Position numbers and translations under genes: made by a program
Assembly: GCF_019464495.1 (NCBI RefSeq)
Contig: NZ_CP080492.1
Coordinates: forward strand, 2,976,001-3,040,000
Length of the DNA: 64,000 bases
Direction of reading: 5' to 3'
DNA from: Leucobacter luti
Lineage (GTDB): Bacteria; Actinomycetota; Actinomycetes; Actinomycetales; Microbacteriaceae
Notes under the pieces: model-generated
Seen by the model: only the letters and a program-made list of their open reading frames with translations
Told to the model about the DNA's origin: nothing
Databases searched by the model: none
Part shown: in pieces, positions 42,401 through 52,115 of the stretch
Layout: each line of letters begins with the position of its first letter
Numbering within the stretch: position 1 is the stretch's first letter

Positions 42401-42497
42401 GGGTCCGATGCCGCCGCGGGATCGTGGCAGAGCGGACTCTCTCACGCGTGCGATGCGGGCGCGGCTCGAGAAGGGCGCGGATGCCGACACGCACACA

Positions 42498-42540
42498 CAC
42501 GAGAGGGGCGCGGGGGGAAACCCCCGCGCCCCTCTCGTGG
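42498..42540. terminator. Strong bidirectional hairpin terminator
   Basis: CACGAGAGGGGCGCGGGGG pairs perfectly with its complement across GAAA. It lies between the symporter operon on the plus strand and the small gene ending at 42547 on the minus strand and can serve both. Confidence 0.85.
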
Positions 42541-42546
42541 CCAGTG

Positions 42547-42666
42547 CTACTTGTTCAGCACTGAGTTGTCTGTGCTGTTCTTCCCGCGCTTCACCGCGCG
42601 CTTTTCTTTCAGCGTCTGCTTGGCGGGTTTCTTCGTGGTCTTCTGACCGCGATCTTTGCTGGACAT
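42547..42666 (-). CDS. 39-residue basic protein
   Basis: Starts MSSKDRGQKTTKKPAKQTLK and ends in NSVLNK; a third of its residues are Lys or Arg. GGGAGAG lies five bases before the ATG. Very short Lys-rich proteins with this SSKDRGQKTTKKPA start occur widely in Microbacteriaceae and have no known role; nucleic-acid or ribosome binding is a guess from charge. The strong terminator begins 7 bases after its stop, supporting a real transcript. Confidence 0.7.
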   Translation of the reverse strand: MSSKDRGQKTTKKPAKQTLKEKRAVKRGKNSTDNSVLNK

Positions 42667-42744
42667 CTCACTCTCCCTTCACTTGGAAGTGGGTACCCAA
42701 GCCTGACCATAGCCCACCCCCGTGTGGAAGTCACGGGTGCGGCG

Positions 42745-43290
42745 TCAGCGCTCCCCGATCCGGTGCTCATGCACCTCGGAGCTGAGCGTCACACCATTGA
42801 GTTCCAAGTAGAGCTGCCCCTCAGTGACGGAGACAGTCATCGTGTTGCGACGCGCGAGCGGGGCGACCGCTGCGTCGATGAAGCCGGGATCAAATGAGCG
42901 CACCACGATGTCCGCGGACTCGTGGATCGTTTTGCCCTCCCACGAGGTGAGGAGCTTCGCTGGATCGCGGTGAGTGTAGACCGCCGCGCGATCTGCCAGC
43001 TTGCTGCCGAAGTGCAATCGTGCCGCGTCGGGCGCGCCAATCTCGATCCATGCCGTGATGTGGCCCGTGAGATCTCGCACCAGCACAGCCGGTTCATCAG
43101 TCGAGGAGACGCCGGCGCTGAATACGATTCCCTCTTGGTACTCGAGGCAATACGCGAGGATACGCGTTGCCATATACGCGTCCGTCTCGGAGGGATGCCG
43201 CGCAACCCGCAATTGCAGCTCCTCATAGACACCGCGGTCCACGTCGGCCAGCTGAATCTCAAACGTGTGGATCGTCGCGCCAATTGCCAT
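42745..43290 (-). CDS. yaeQ: YaeQ family protein
   Basis: 181 residues, the family's normal size. Conserved blocks visible: TIHTFEIQLADVDRGVYEEL at the start, HPSETDAYMATRILAYCLEY, DLTGHITAWIEIGAPDAARL and the C-terminal beta strands QLYLELNGVTLSSE. YaeQ has a PD-(D/E)XK nuclease-like fold but its role is unclear. Ten bases separate it from the marR gene upstream on the same strand, so they may be cotranscribed. Confidence 0.88.
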   Translation of the reverse strand: MAIGATIHTFEIQLADVDRGVYEELQLRVARHPSETDAYMATRILAYCLEYQEGIVFSAGVSSTDEPAVLVRDLTGHITAWIEIGAPDAARLHFGSKLADRAAVYTHRDPAKLLTSWEGKTIHESADIVVRSFDPGFIDAAVAPLARRNTMTVSVTEGQLYLELNGVTLSSEVHEHRIGER

Positions 43291-43299
43291 GGGCTCAGC

Positions 43300-43875
43300 C
43301 TACTGGCCTGCGCGTGCCCATTCTTCGCCCGAGACATCGATCTCTGTGGCCATGTCGTGTAAGAACCGCGTGACCACGGCGCGCTCGTCAGAGGTGAGCC
43401 GTGCAGCGGCGTGGAAACGCTTGGCCTGCTGCGCGCCCACGGTGCGGAAAGCGGCCTCCCGGGTCTCCGGCGTGATCGTGATCGCAAACGCGCGCCGATC
43501 GGAGGGGTGGATCGAGCGGGTGATGTGGCCGCCTCGCTCAAGCCGGTCGAGCAGCTTCGTGGTCGAGGGGGTGGTGATGCGCAGATGGGCGGCGATTGCT
43601 CCAGGCGTGGCAACGGTGCCCTGGTTCTCAGAGACGATGAGGAAGTGGAGTGCACGCATGTCAGTGCGACCGAGCTTCATGTAGGCGAGCGAGGCCTCGG
43701 AGAGCTTGTCCTCCGACTCTCGAAGCGCGCCCAGCGCGGCCATGAGCGCCCCGATCTCATCGAGGTCCTGAGGGGGCACCGCTGAGCGATCGATCAGCCG
43801 GCTGTCCGGGTCGTTGCTCTCGACGCCATACACCGCTGGGGTGGCGTGCGGCGGCTGTGGAACGGAAGCAGACAT
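43300..43875 (-). CDS. MarR-family transcriptional regulator
   Basis: 191 residues; winged-helix domain about residues 55-150 (RTDMRALHFLIVSENQGTVA, ATPGAIAAHLRITTPSTTKL, LDRLERGGHITRSIHPSDRR). It is divergent from the MMPL pump gene, with about 75 bases between starts; that arrangement strongly suggests it represses the pump and itself. The A/T-rich gap contains TATATTAG and the dyad AAGTGTATTAAGTAACTT, a plausible but unproven operator. YaeQ follows downstream. Confidence 0.87.
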   Translation of the reverse strand: MSASVPQPPHATPAVYGVESNDPDSRLIDRSAVPPQDLDEIGALMAALGALRESEDKLSEASLAYMKLGRTDMRALHFLIVSENQGTVATPGAIAAHLRITTPSTTKLLDRLERGGHITRSIHPSDRRAFAITITPETREAAFRTVGAQQAKRFHAAARLTSDERAVVTRFLHDMATEIDVSGEEWARAGQ

Positions 43876-43949
43876 GATGCTATATTAGCCGCAGAGATAT
43901 GTATGCCAAAGTGTATTAAGTAACTTGGCTAGGGAAATTGGGGGAGCGG

Positions 43950-46175
43950 ATGGCCGCGAATCATGCTGGACCGCGTCGGCGACGGTGGCTACGAATCCTG
44001 CTACCAGCAGTGCTGATCGTGGCGTGGGTCGCGGTCAGTGGTGTGGGTGGGCCGTATTTCGGCAAGGTGAGCGAGGTCTCCTCCAACGATCAGACCACCT
44101 ACCTGCCCACGTCTTCTGATGCCACAAAGGTGCAGCAACGGCTCGGCGATTTCAGTGACTCTGACGACATCCCAGCTGTGGTGGTGCTCACGAGCGAGAG
44201 CCCACTCAGTGACGGAGAGCTCAAAACGCTCACCGAGGCTGTCGCAACTCTGCCCGATCAGGTTCCCGGGGTGTCTGCGGAGCTCTCCCCGGTGATCCCC
44301 TCTGGAGACGGCAAAGCCGCGCAGGTGTTCGTGCCGCTGGACAGCGGTGAAGGGCTGAACGACACCGTCCAAGCGGTCGGGGACGAGCTGCGCGCGGCCG
44401 CTCCCGAGGGCGTCTCCGTATACGTGACCGGCCCGGCAGGGTTCACGTCGGACCTCGTGAACGGCTTCAAGGGAATCGACGGGATCCTGCTCGGTGTCGC
44501 GCTGCTCGCCGTGTTCCTGATCCTCGTCGTCGTGTACCGCTCACTGCTGCTGCCAGTCGCCGTGCTCTCGACCAGCATGATCGCGCTCACGGGAGCCCTG
44601 CTGCTCAACTGGTGGCTCGCGAAGTGGGGCCTCCTGATGCTGTCCGGGCAGACACAGGGCATTCTCTTTATTCTCGTGATTGGCGCCGCGACTGACTACT
44701 CGCTGCTCTATGTCTCCCGGTACCGTGAACAACTGCGTGTGCAGGAGGACACCGCTGTGGCGACCTTCGCCGCGCTCCGCGGCTCACTTGAGCCGATCCT
44801 TGCCTCCGGCGGCACGGTGATCGCTGGCCTGCTGTGCCTCCTGCTGTCAGATCTCAAATCGAACAGTTCGCTCGGGCCGATTGCCGCGATCGGCATCGTC
44901 TTTGCCATGCTCGCCGCGCTCACGCTCCTCCCTGCAATCCTGTTCGCGTTCGGTCGTGCAGCGTTCTGGCCGCGACGTCCCAAGTTCGAGCCTGACGTCG
45001 TTGCCGCTGAGCACGGCGATCCGCGAGGGGTGTGGGCGAAGCTGGCCGGTTGGATCAAACGCAAGCACCGCCCGATCTGGATCGTGACCGCACTCGTGCT
45101 CGCCGTCGGTGTGGTCGGAGCGACCCAGCTCGACGCGACCGGCGTGCCGCAGTCCGACCTCGTGCTCGGATCTTCTGAGGCCCGCGATGGGCAGCAGGCC
45201 CTCGGTGAGCACTTCCCTGGCGGATCGGGGAGTCCGGTATCAGTGATCGTGCCCGAGGACGCGCTCCAGGCCGCGGCCGACGTGCTGCTGGCTTCTCCGG
45301 CGATCGACGGGCTCACGGTCGCGGCGAGCGATGCTCCGAGTGGCACGCTGCCGGTCACCGCTGACGGCGTAGGCGCGGCGCCCGGTCCGCCTGCGGCTCC
45401 GGGAACTGTGGCGCCGCAACCGACTGTGTCGAACGGGGATATGCTGCTGCAGGGCACGCTTACGCAGGCGGCCGACTCCGATGCGGCTGGCGATACGGTG
45501 CGTGAGCTGCGGGCCGCACTCGCAGACGCGGCCCCCGCTGCGCTCGTGGGAGGTGTGACCGCGACTGCGATCGACACGAATGACGCGTCGATCCATGACC
45601 GCACACTCATCATCCCGATCGTGCTGCTCGTCATCACCCTGATCCTGATGCTGTTGCTGCGATCCGTCGTCGCACCGCTGCTGCTGGTGGCAACCACCGT
45701 GCTCTCCTTCGGCACGGCGCTGGGGGTTGCCGGTTGGATGTTCACCCACGTGTTCCAGTTCCCAGGGGTCGATCCCGCAGTGCCGCTCTACAGTTTCGTC
45801 TTCCTTGTGGCGCTCGGAATCGACTACAACATCTTCCTTATGACGCGCGTGCGGGAAGAATCACTCGAACACGGGACCCGACAGGGGATCCTGCGCGGGC
45901 TCTCGATCACAGGCGGCGTGATCACCTCAGCCGGGCTGGTGCTCGCGGCAACGTTTGCCGCGCTCTCCGTGATCCCGATCCTGTTCCTCGTCCAGATCGC
46001 CTTCATCGTCGCGTTCGGTGTGCTGCTCGACACGTTTATCGTGCGCTCGCTGCTCGTGCCGGCGCTCACGTACGACATTGGGCGCGCGATCTGGTGGCCG
46101 TCGAAGCTGGCGAAGGCATCGACGGGCTCGACTGCCTCGAAACGCTCGAAGCTCTCACTGCGCGAGGACGCATAG
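43950..46175 (+). CDS. MMPL-family RND transporter
   Basis: 741 residues with two six-helix halves and two large external loops, the MMPL/RND plan. Recognisable segments: VIGAATDYSLLYVSRYREQL (the conserved D-Y pair of half one), VALGIDYNIFLMTRVREESL (half two) and VTGPAGFTSDLVNGF in the first loop. Exports lipids or drugs in other Actinobacteria. The ATG at 43950 is chosen over TTG 43938 because GGGGAG precedes it. Divergent marR next door is the probable regulator. Confidence 0.9.
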   Translation: MAANHAGPRRRRWLRILLPAVLIVAWVAVSGVGGPYFGKVSEVSSNDQTTYLPTSSDATKVQQRLGDFSDSDDIPAVVVLTSESPLSDGELKTLTEAVATLPDQVPGVSAELSPVIPSGDGKAAQVFVPLDSGEGLNDTVQAVGDELRAAAPEGVSVYVTGPAGFTSDLVNGFKGIDGILLGVALLAVFLILVVVYRSLLLPVAVLSTSMIALTGALLLNWWLAKWGLLMLSGQTQGILFILVIGAATDYSLLYVSRYREQLRVQEDTAVATFAALRGSLEPILASGGTVIAGLLCLLLSDLKSNSSLGPIAAIGIVFAMLAALTLLPAILFAFGRAAFWPRRPKFEPDVVAAEHGDPRGVWAKLAGWIKRKHRPIWIVTALVLAVGVVGATQLDATGVPQSDLVLGSSEARDGQQALGEHFPGGSGSPVSVIVPEDALQAAADVLLASPAIDGLTVAASDAPSGTLPVTADGVGAAPGPPAAPGTVAPQPTVSNGDMLLQGTLTQAADSDAAGDTVRELRAALADAAPAALVGGVTATAIDTNDASIHDRTLIIPIVLLVITLILMLLLRSVVAPLLLVATTVLSFGTALGVAGWMFTHVFQFPGVDPAVPLYSFVFLVALGIDYNIFLMTRVREESLEHGTRQGILRGLSITGGVITSAGLVLAATFAALSVIPILFLVQIAFIVAFGVLLDTFIVRSLLVPALTYDIGRAIWWPSKLAKASTGSTASKRSKLSLREDA

Positions 46176-46213
46176 CCGGTACTGTGTGGGCTGCTCGCTG
46201 GTACCGTTGACCG

Positions 46214-48457
46214 GTGAGCAGCCCCGACCCGCCAGTGACGCGCCAGCGGTCTCGGGTGCGCCACGACATCCAGGCGCTGCGCGCGATCGCGGTGTTGCTC
46301 GTGGTGATCAATCACCTCTGGCCGGAGCGGCTCCCCGGCGGCTATGTCGGCGTCGACGTATTCTTCGTGATCTCCGGATTCCTGATCACGGCCCACCTGC
46401 TGGGTGAGATCCGGCGCAGCGACAGAATTTCGCTCTCGCAGTTCTACGCGCGCCGAGCGAGGCGGTTGCTCCCCGCAGCTCTGCTCGTCGGCGTCGTCAC
46501 GCTCGCCGCTACGGTGATCTGGCTCCCTGCTGAACGGTGGGCCCGAATCGCGCGCGAGATCTTCGCTTCGGCGGCGTACGTTGAGAATTGGATACTCACT
46601 GCCTCCTCGGTGAACTACTCTGACCGAGGGCAGGCAGCCACTCCAGCGCAGCACTATTGGTCGCTGTCCGTCGAGGAGCAGTTCTACCTGCTCTGGCCGC
46701 TGACGTTGCTCGTGCTCGGCTGGCTGCTCGCCCGCGGCGTTTCGGGCAGGATCGCGAGCCGGAACGGAGCGCTGCTCGGATCGATCGCGGTGCTCGCAGC
46801 GGCTTCCCTGCTGTTCTCGATCTGGCAGACAGGCGCGAACCCCGCAGCCGCGTATTTCAACACGTTTGGGCGCGTATGGGAGTTCATGGTCGGCGCGCTC
46901 CTCGCAGTGTGCGCGCCCGCCGTTGCCGCGTGGTGTGCACGCCGGCCCGCCCTCGCCCTGCGTGGGATCGCGCAGCTTGTGGGCTATGGCGCGATCCTCG
47001 GCGCTGCCCTGTGGTTTACGGAAGCGACGCCGTTCCCCGGGTGGTGGGCGCTGCTGCCCACGCTCGGGACCGCGCTCGTGATCGTGGCGGGGCCGGAGTT
47101 GCCGCGGTGGTCGCCGGCCCGGCTCGGCTCCTGGCTGCCCGTGCAGTACCTCGGCGGGATCTCCTACTCCCTCTACCTGTGGCACTGGCCGCTGATCGTG
47201 ATCGCGCCGTTTGTGCTCGCGAGAGATCTCGGCACCGCGGATCGGGTCGCACTGCTCACGATCAGTATCCTGCTCGCCGCGCTCACCAAACGCTTCATCG
47301 AGGATCCGGGCCGCACCAAGCTGTTTGCGGGCGCGCGACCGCGCCGCACGCTCCTCGCCACACTTGCCTCTGTGGCGGTGGTCGGGCTCGTGGCGGGCGG
47401 CACCGTGTGGGCTGCCGGCGCTGCTGAAGCGCGTGATCAGGCGCGGCTGGATGCAGCGCAGGGCTCGGGGTGCTTCGGCGCGGAGGCACTCGATCCCGAG
47501 CGCGACTGCGCGGACCCGTTCGGGCCGGCGATGTTCCCGGCCGGTGGCGAGTCCGAGGCTCCCTGGTCTGCCGTGGCGCCTGAGTGCGCACTGCAGCCGG
47601 ACGAGCGTCAGATCTTCGCCGAGGGGAAGCCGTCGTACGTCGAGTGCGACTTCGGCGCTGGCGCTGGCGCTGGCGCTGGAGCTGGCGGGGCTGGTGGTGA
47701 TGCGTCTGTCCCCGCTACGAGTGACCCGTATCGGGTGTGGCTCGTCGGGGACTCGCACGCCGAGCACTGGAAAGCCGCGGTGAACGAGATTGGGCGCGCC
47801 AACGAGTGGCGCGTGGCGTACACGATGCAGGGCGGGTGTCCCAGTGTTGCGACTCCGCTCGTGCGCGCGTTCGGAGGGGAAACAGACCAGGCGAAGCGCG
47901 ACTCCTGCGCGTCCTGGATCACCGAAGTCTCCGAGCGGATCGTCGCCGACGCCCCTGATCTGGTGCTCGTCTCGAACTTTGCCTCCGCTGAGGAAATCGA
48001 TGATGGCTCTGGGCGGACCCAGCCCGAGCAGTTGGCCGCCGCGATGGGGGAGACGCTCGTCGCCTGGGCAGACGCGGGCGCGCAGGTTGTGGTGATCCGG
48101 GACGTGCCGACGGCTGGCACGGCGCTCGGACCGGACTGCGTGTCGCAGCGAGGGACGCAGCAGGGGGTGCAACGCGGGGCGGCCAGTGGAGCGTGCGTCG
48201 CGCCAGAGGCTGAGGTGCTGCCGCCCGATCCGCAGATCGCCGCAATCGAGCTGCTGGGTGATCCGAGGATCACTTCAGTCGACCTGAGCGAGCGTTTCTG
48301 CCGCGATGGCCTGTGTTCCGGCGTGATCGGCACTCTGCCTGTGTTCTACGACACTGACCACGTCTCCGCGAGTTACGCCCGCTCGCTCGCGCCCGCGCTC
48401 AGTCGCGAGCTCGGTGCCGCCCTGGACCGCGAGCTCCACGCCCCAGCCGCCAGGTAA
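46214..48457 (+). CDS. OafA/YrhL-type membrane acyltransferase with SGNH domain
   Basis: 747 residues, GTG start. Residues 10-370 are an acyltransferase-3 domain: RHDIQALRAIAVLLVVINHL with the active His-containing start, GGYVGVDVFFVISGFLITAH, FYARRARRLLPAALLV. The C-terminal 300 residues are an SGNH esterase-like domain with GDSHAEHW and the D-x-x-H pair in DTDHVSASYA. Such proteins O-acetylate peptidoglycan or surface polysaccharide at the outer face. A Gly/Ala repeat of GAGAGA type (about residue 480) is a low-complexity insertion. Single gene ending at a strong hairpin. Confidence 0.9.
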   Translation: MSSPDPPVTRQRSRVRHDIQALRAIAVLLVVINHLWPERLPGGYVGVDVFFVISGFLITAHLLGEIRRSDRISLSQFYARRARRLLPAALLVGVVTLAATVIWLPAERWARIAREIFASAAYVENWILTASSVNYSDRGQAATPAQHYWSLSVEEQFYLLWPLTLLVLGWLLARGVSGRIASRNGALLGSIAVLAAASLLFSIWQTGANPAAAYFNTFGRVWEFMVGALLAVCAPAVAAWCARRPALALRGIAQLVGYGAILGAALWFTEATPFPGWWALLPTLGTALVIVAGPELPRWSPARLGSWLPVQYLGGISYSLYLWHWPLIVIAPFVLARDLGTADRVALLTISILLAALTKRFIEDPGRTKLFAGARPRRTLLATLASVAVVGLVAGGTVWAAGAAEARDQARLDAAQGSGCFGAEALDPERDCADPFGPAMFPAGGESEAPWSAVAPECALQPDERQIFAEGKPSYVECDFGAGAGAGAGAGGAGGDASVPATSDPYRVWLVGDSHAEHWKAAVNEIGRANEWRVAYTMQGGCPSVATPLVRAFGGETDQAKRDSCASWITEVSERIVADAPDLVLVSNFASAEEIDDGSGRTQPEQLAAAMGETLVAWADAGAQVVVIRDVPTAGTALGPDCVSQRGTQQGVQRGAASGACVAPEAEVLPPDPQIAAIELLGDPRITSVDLSERFCRDGLCSGVIGTLPVFYDTDHVSASYARSLAPALSRELGAALDRELHAPAAR

Positions 48458-48464
48458 TTCCGTT

Positions 48465-48518
48465 CATGGGTCGAATTTTGGGGCTTCATGCGGGTGAAGC
48501 CCCACAATTCGACCCATG
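48465..48518. terminator. Long bidirectional hairpin between convergent genes
   Basis: CATGGGTCGAATTTTGGGG pairs with CCCCACAATTCGACCCATG, extended by GCTTC/GAAGC, with an 8-base loop; about 22 pairs. It serves the acyltransferase gene and, on the other strand, the ABC ATPase gene ending at 48608. Confidence 0.8.
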
Positions 48519-48607
48519 AGTGTGGGGTGGGTGGCGGGAGCCCCGCACCCTCATGCGCACCAGAGACAAATGTCAGCAGGTGGGGGCGCGGGAGCCACCA
48601 GCCCGGA

Positions 48608-50323
48608 TCAGACCGAGCGCCCTGCGGCCGCGATGAGCTCGCGCGTGAACGGGTGCTGCGGAGCGCTGAACACGTGTTCCGTTGGGCCCGCTTCGACCAC
48701 CTGACCGTCGCGCATGATGAGCGTGCGGTCACTCACCGTGCGCACCGCCGCGAGATCGTGTGACACGAACACGAGCGCGACCCCCTCCCTCGCCTGTAGA
48801 TCACGCAGCAGATCCAGGATGCCGGCCTGCGTAGCCATGTCGAGGGCGGAGACCGGCTCGTCGCACACGAGCACATCGGGCTGCGCTGCGAGCGCTCGCG
48901 CGATCGCGATGCGCTGCCGCTGCCCGCCGGAGAGCGACGCCGGGCGCCGAGTCAGAAACTCAGGACCCAGGCCAACTCGGTGCAGGAGCTCCGCGGGACG
49001 CGCATCGGCCCCGGGCCGTAGCGACGCACGCAGGATCCGGTCGACCCGCCAACGCGGATCAAAGGTGGCGAAGGGATCCTGGGGGATCAGCCGGACCCGG
49101 GTACTCGGCACCACACGAGCCAGCTCTCCGGAATCGAGCGCCTCGGCTCCGGCCAGAATCCGGGCGAGCGTGGTCTTGCCAGCGCCCGATTCGCCGACGA
49201 CCCCCACGGCCTCACCGCGGTGCAGTGAGAGATCTACGCCGCGGAGCCCGACGGTGCCGCCGCTCGGCGAAGCGAACTCGCGCACTGCCCCGGTGAGGCG
49301 AAGCAATTCAGGCTCGGCCTCGCCGCGGGTAGCGCTGGGCGCGGGTGTCGGCTTCGGGCCGCGGGGGATCGCAGCGACGAGGGCGCGCGTTGCGGAGTGC
49401 TGCGGGTGCTCGAGAAGCTGCTGTGCCTGGCCAGACTCCACAATCCGGCCGTCGTGCAGCACTGCGATTCGGTCCGCGACCCGTGCGACTGCGCTGAGGT
49501 CGTGACTGATGAGCACGAGCGCGGTCCCGCGGTCCCGGATTCTACGGAAGCTCGCCAGGACGTGCGCGGCAGTGGCGGAGTCGAGCGCGGTGGTCGGTTC
49601 GTCGGCCACGATCAGGGCCGGGTTCGCGGCAAGCGCCGAGGCGATGAGGGCGCGCTGGCGCATGCCGCCGGACAATTCACCCGAGCGCTGCCGCAAGCGG
49701 GCTTCGCCGTCGGGAAGACCTGCCGCTGCGAGTGCAGTGATCACGGCTGCACGTCGCTCGGCCCCCCGCACTCCGCGGATCCTGAGAGCTTCTCCGACCT
49801 CGGCGGCGATCGTCCGGAGCGGATCGAGGGACTGCAGGGCGTCCTGCAGTACGAGGCCGACCGCCGTGCCGCGCACCGTGCGCCAGCGCCTGGGGCTCGC
49901 GCGGCGCAACTCCTGCCCGGCGATCGTGAACGATTCTGATCGTACGTTCCAACGCCGCCGCTCCTGGGTCAAGCCGAGCAGCGTGCGCGCGAGCACCGAC
50001 TTCCCTGCACCTGATGCACCCACGATGGCGAGGCACTCGCCTCCGGAGACGGTGAGATCGAGATTCGCGAGTACTGGCGTACCATCGGGGAGCTCGACCG
50101 TGAGGCCGCGCACGAGGAGGGCGGGGTGCGCGGCGTGTGTGCTGCCGGGAGCGGAGACGGCACTGGCACTCAGCCCGGAACCGGGGCTGGATCCAGTTCC
50201 AGTTCCAGTTCCAGTTCCAGACCCGGCCGCGGGGCTGGCTCCAGTTCCAGTTCCGGGCTCGGATCCGGCGCCCGAATCAGGTGCGACAGGGGGTGTGTCA
50301 CGTGAGATCCTCTCCGCCAGCAC
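48608..50323 (-). CDS. Fused double ABC ATPase of a peptide/nickel-type importer
   Basis: 571 residues. Domain 1: Walker A GASGAGKS, signature LSGGMRQR, Walker B LIVADEPTTALD. Domain 2: GESGAGKTT, LSGGQRQR, VLVCDEPVSALD. The first 60 residues are low-complexity (GTGTGTG, GSGLSAS) coded by tandem six-base repeats near 50180-50260. GTG 50321-50323 is the start, overlapping the permease gene by 26 bases. Last gene of a four-gene minus-strand operon (binding protein, DppB, DppC, ATPases). It is distinct from the similar operon at the window start. Confidence 0.9.
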   Translation of the reverse strand: MLAERISRDTPPVAPDSGAGSEPGTGTGASPAAGSGTGTGTGTGSSPGSGLSASAVSAPGSTHAAHPALLVRGLTVELPDGTPVLANLDLTVSGGECLAIVGASGAGKSVLARTLLGLTQERRRWNVRSESFTIAGQELRRASPRRWRTVRGTAVGLVLQDALQSLDPLRTIAAEVGEALRIRGVRGAERRAAVITALAAAGLPDGEARLRQRSGELSGGMRQRALIASALAANPALIVADEPTTALDSATAAHVLASFRRIRDRGTALVLISHDLSAVARVADRIAVLHDGRIVESGQAQQLLEHPQHSATRALVAAIPRGPKPTPAPSATRGEAEPELLRLTGAVREFASPSGGTVGLRGVDLSLHRGEAVGVVGESGAGKTTLARILAGAEALDSGELARVVPSTRVRLIPQDPFATFDPRWRVDRILRASLRPGADARPAELLHRVGLGPEFLTRRPASLSGGQRQRIAIARALAAQPDVLVCDEPVSALDMATQAGILDLLRDLQAREGVALVFVSHDLAAVRTVSDRTLIMRDGQVVEAGPTEHVFSAPQHPFTRELIAAAGRSV

Positions 50324-51103
50324 AGCGACGACCGAGTACTGTGAGGGCCGCCGCGGTGAGCACGATGGCGAGGCCAGGCCCGACCGTCATCCACCACGCG
50401 GTCGTGAGATACACGCGCCCGGCATTGAGCATGGCGCCCCACTCGGGCGCCGGTGGCTCGGCGCCGAGGCCCAAAAACCCGAGGGCTGAAACCCACACGA
50501 TCGCTTGACCGACCCCGAGTGTGGCCGCAGAAACGAGCGGCCACAGTGCGTTCGGGGCGATATGGCGGGTGAACACGAGCAGCGGAGCGACGTCATCGAG
50601 CCGTGCCCATTCGACGTAGCCGCTCCGAGCCACGCCACGCACCCGTGCGCGGAGCATCCGGGCGTAGCCGGGGATCGTGGCGAGGCCGATCGCGAGGATC
50701 GGGCGGTGGGGCCGCTGCCGAGCACCGCAATAAACAGGAGCGCCATCACGAGCGTGGGAAGGGCGAACAGCACTTCGAAGAGCCTCCCGAGCGCGGAGTC
50801 GACGACGCGAGGGCCGAGTCCCGCTGCGAACCCGAGGAGGGCGCCGATCCCGATCCCGATTCCCGTTGCCGCGAGGCCGATGCCGACCGAGGTTGCAGCG
50901 CCGTGCACCACGCGTGTGGCGATGTCGCGACCTGACTCGTCGGTGCCGAGCAGATGGGCGATCGACGGCGGTTGGAAAGCATCGGCCGGGTGCACTGCGA
51001 GCGGATCGCCGGGTGCGAGCACCTGCGGTGCGCACACTGCCAACATCGCGAGCAGGAGCACCGCGATGCTCGCGAACTCGGGGACACCGAATCGCCGAAT
51101 CAT
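50298..51103 (-). pseudogene. DppC-type ABC permease, frameshifted at a G run
   Basis: Starts at ATG 51101-51103 (overlapping the DppB-type stop) with MIRRFGVPEFASIAVLLLAM and GTDESGRDIATRVVHGAATS, and reads normally to VMALLFIAVLGSGP. Then the frame is lost; the second frame continues LAIGLATIPGYARMLRARVR to the end (GLGAEPPAPEWGAMLNAGRV). Adding one G on the plus strand in the four-G run at 50708-50711 restores a single protein of normal length. I regard this as a likely consensus error, not true decay, since the other operon members are intact. Confidence 0.75.
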
Positions 51104-52071
51104 GAGGCTGCCCTCTTCGCATGCGTCTCCCGGAGACGCGGATCAACGATGCCCTCGAGCAGATCGGTGAGGAGCATCACGACAACGTAGAGCAGCGCGA
51201 TCACGGCAACAGCTCCGACCACGACGGGCACATCGCGAACCAGGGTCGCCTCGAGCAGCAGGCGGCCCAGACCCGGCCTGGCAAACAGCGCCTCGACCAC
51301 GACCGCGCCGCTGAGCAGTGAGCCGTATGCCCAGCCGGAGAGTGCGAGCGCTGGGAGCGCCGCATGACGGAGCGTGTGGGTGAGGAGCACGCGGGGTTCA
51401 GATCCGCCTCGCGCCCGGGCTGTAGTGGTGAACGGGGCGTCGTCGGCCTCGTCGAGCGAACCTCGCATCACATGAGCGAGGTAGCCAGCCAGCGGCACCG
51501 CGAGCGTGACGACGGGAAGGACGAGGGCAGCGGGGGAAGTTCCGGTGCCTGTCGCAGGGAACCATCCCAACGCACTCGCAAATACGAGGATGAGCACCGC
51601 GCCGAGGAAGAAGTGCGGAGTTACCGACACGATCGTTTCGACCCCAGCCAGGACCGAGCGCACGACGCGGCCCACTCTGCCCCGCTGCACGGTGCTCAAG
51701 ACGGCGCCAGCCAGTGCGAGGACCCAGGCGAGGAGCAGCGCGAGCGACGCGAGCAGCACGGTGGGCGGAACGTTTGCGGCGAGGAGATCCGCCACTGGCT
51801 GTTTACGCGCGTACGAATCACCGAACTGCAGCGTCGCAGTGCGCCACAGCTGTGTTGCGTACTGCAGCAGGATCGGCTGGTCGAGCCCGTAGCTGCTGCG
51901 TGCCTGGGCCACGGCCTCCGGCCCAGCCTGCGAGCCCGGCCCGCCGAGGATCGCCTCAAGCGGGTCGCCGGTCGCGCGCAGCGCGACAAACACGATCGTC
52001 GCGGTGACCCAGACGACCAGGAGCGCCGCTCCCAGTCGTCCGAGCACCGCGCGCACGATCCGCACTTTCAC
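51100..52071 (-). CDS. DppB-type ABC permease
   Basis: 323 residues with six membrane helices. The start (VLGRLGAALLVVWVTATIVF, ATGDPLEAILGG) and the EAA loop (FTTTARARGGSEPRVLLTHT) are standard for DppB/NikB. Forms the channel with the DppC-type protein. Stop overlaps the next start (ATGA at 51100-51103). It follows the binding-protein gene by 44 bases. Confidence 0.9.
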   Translation of the reverse strand: MKVRIVRAVLGRLGAALLVVWVTATIVFVALRATGDPLEAILGGPGSQAGPEAVAQARSSYGLDQPILLQYATQLWRTATLQFGDSYARKQPVADLLAANVPPTVLLASLALLLAWVLALAGAVLSTVQRGRVGRVVRSVLAGVETIVSVTPHFFLGAVLILVFASALGWFPATGTGTSPAALVLPVVTLAVPLAGYLAHVMRGSLDEADDAPFTTTARARGGSEPRVLLTHTLRHAALPALALSGWAYGSLLSGAVVVEALFARPGLGRLLLEATLVRDVPVVVGAVAVIALLYVVVMLLTDLLEGIVDPRLRETHAKRAAS

Positions 52072-52115
52072 TCTCGGTCTCCTCTGGCTCCCGAAGCGTG
52101 CCCGGGCGCTCTGCG

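Noticed and set aside
45824..48172. 782-residue open frame on the minus strand
   Set aside because: Antisense of the MMPL and OafA-type genes. Arg/His-rich composition with no domain; a typical high-GC shadow.
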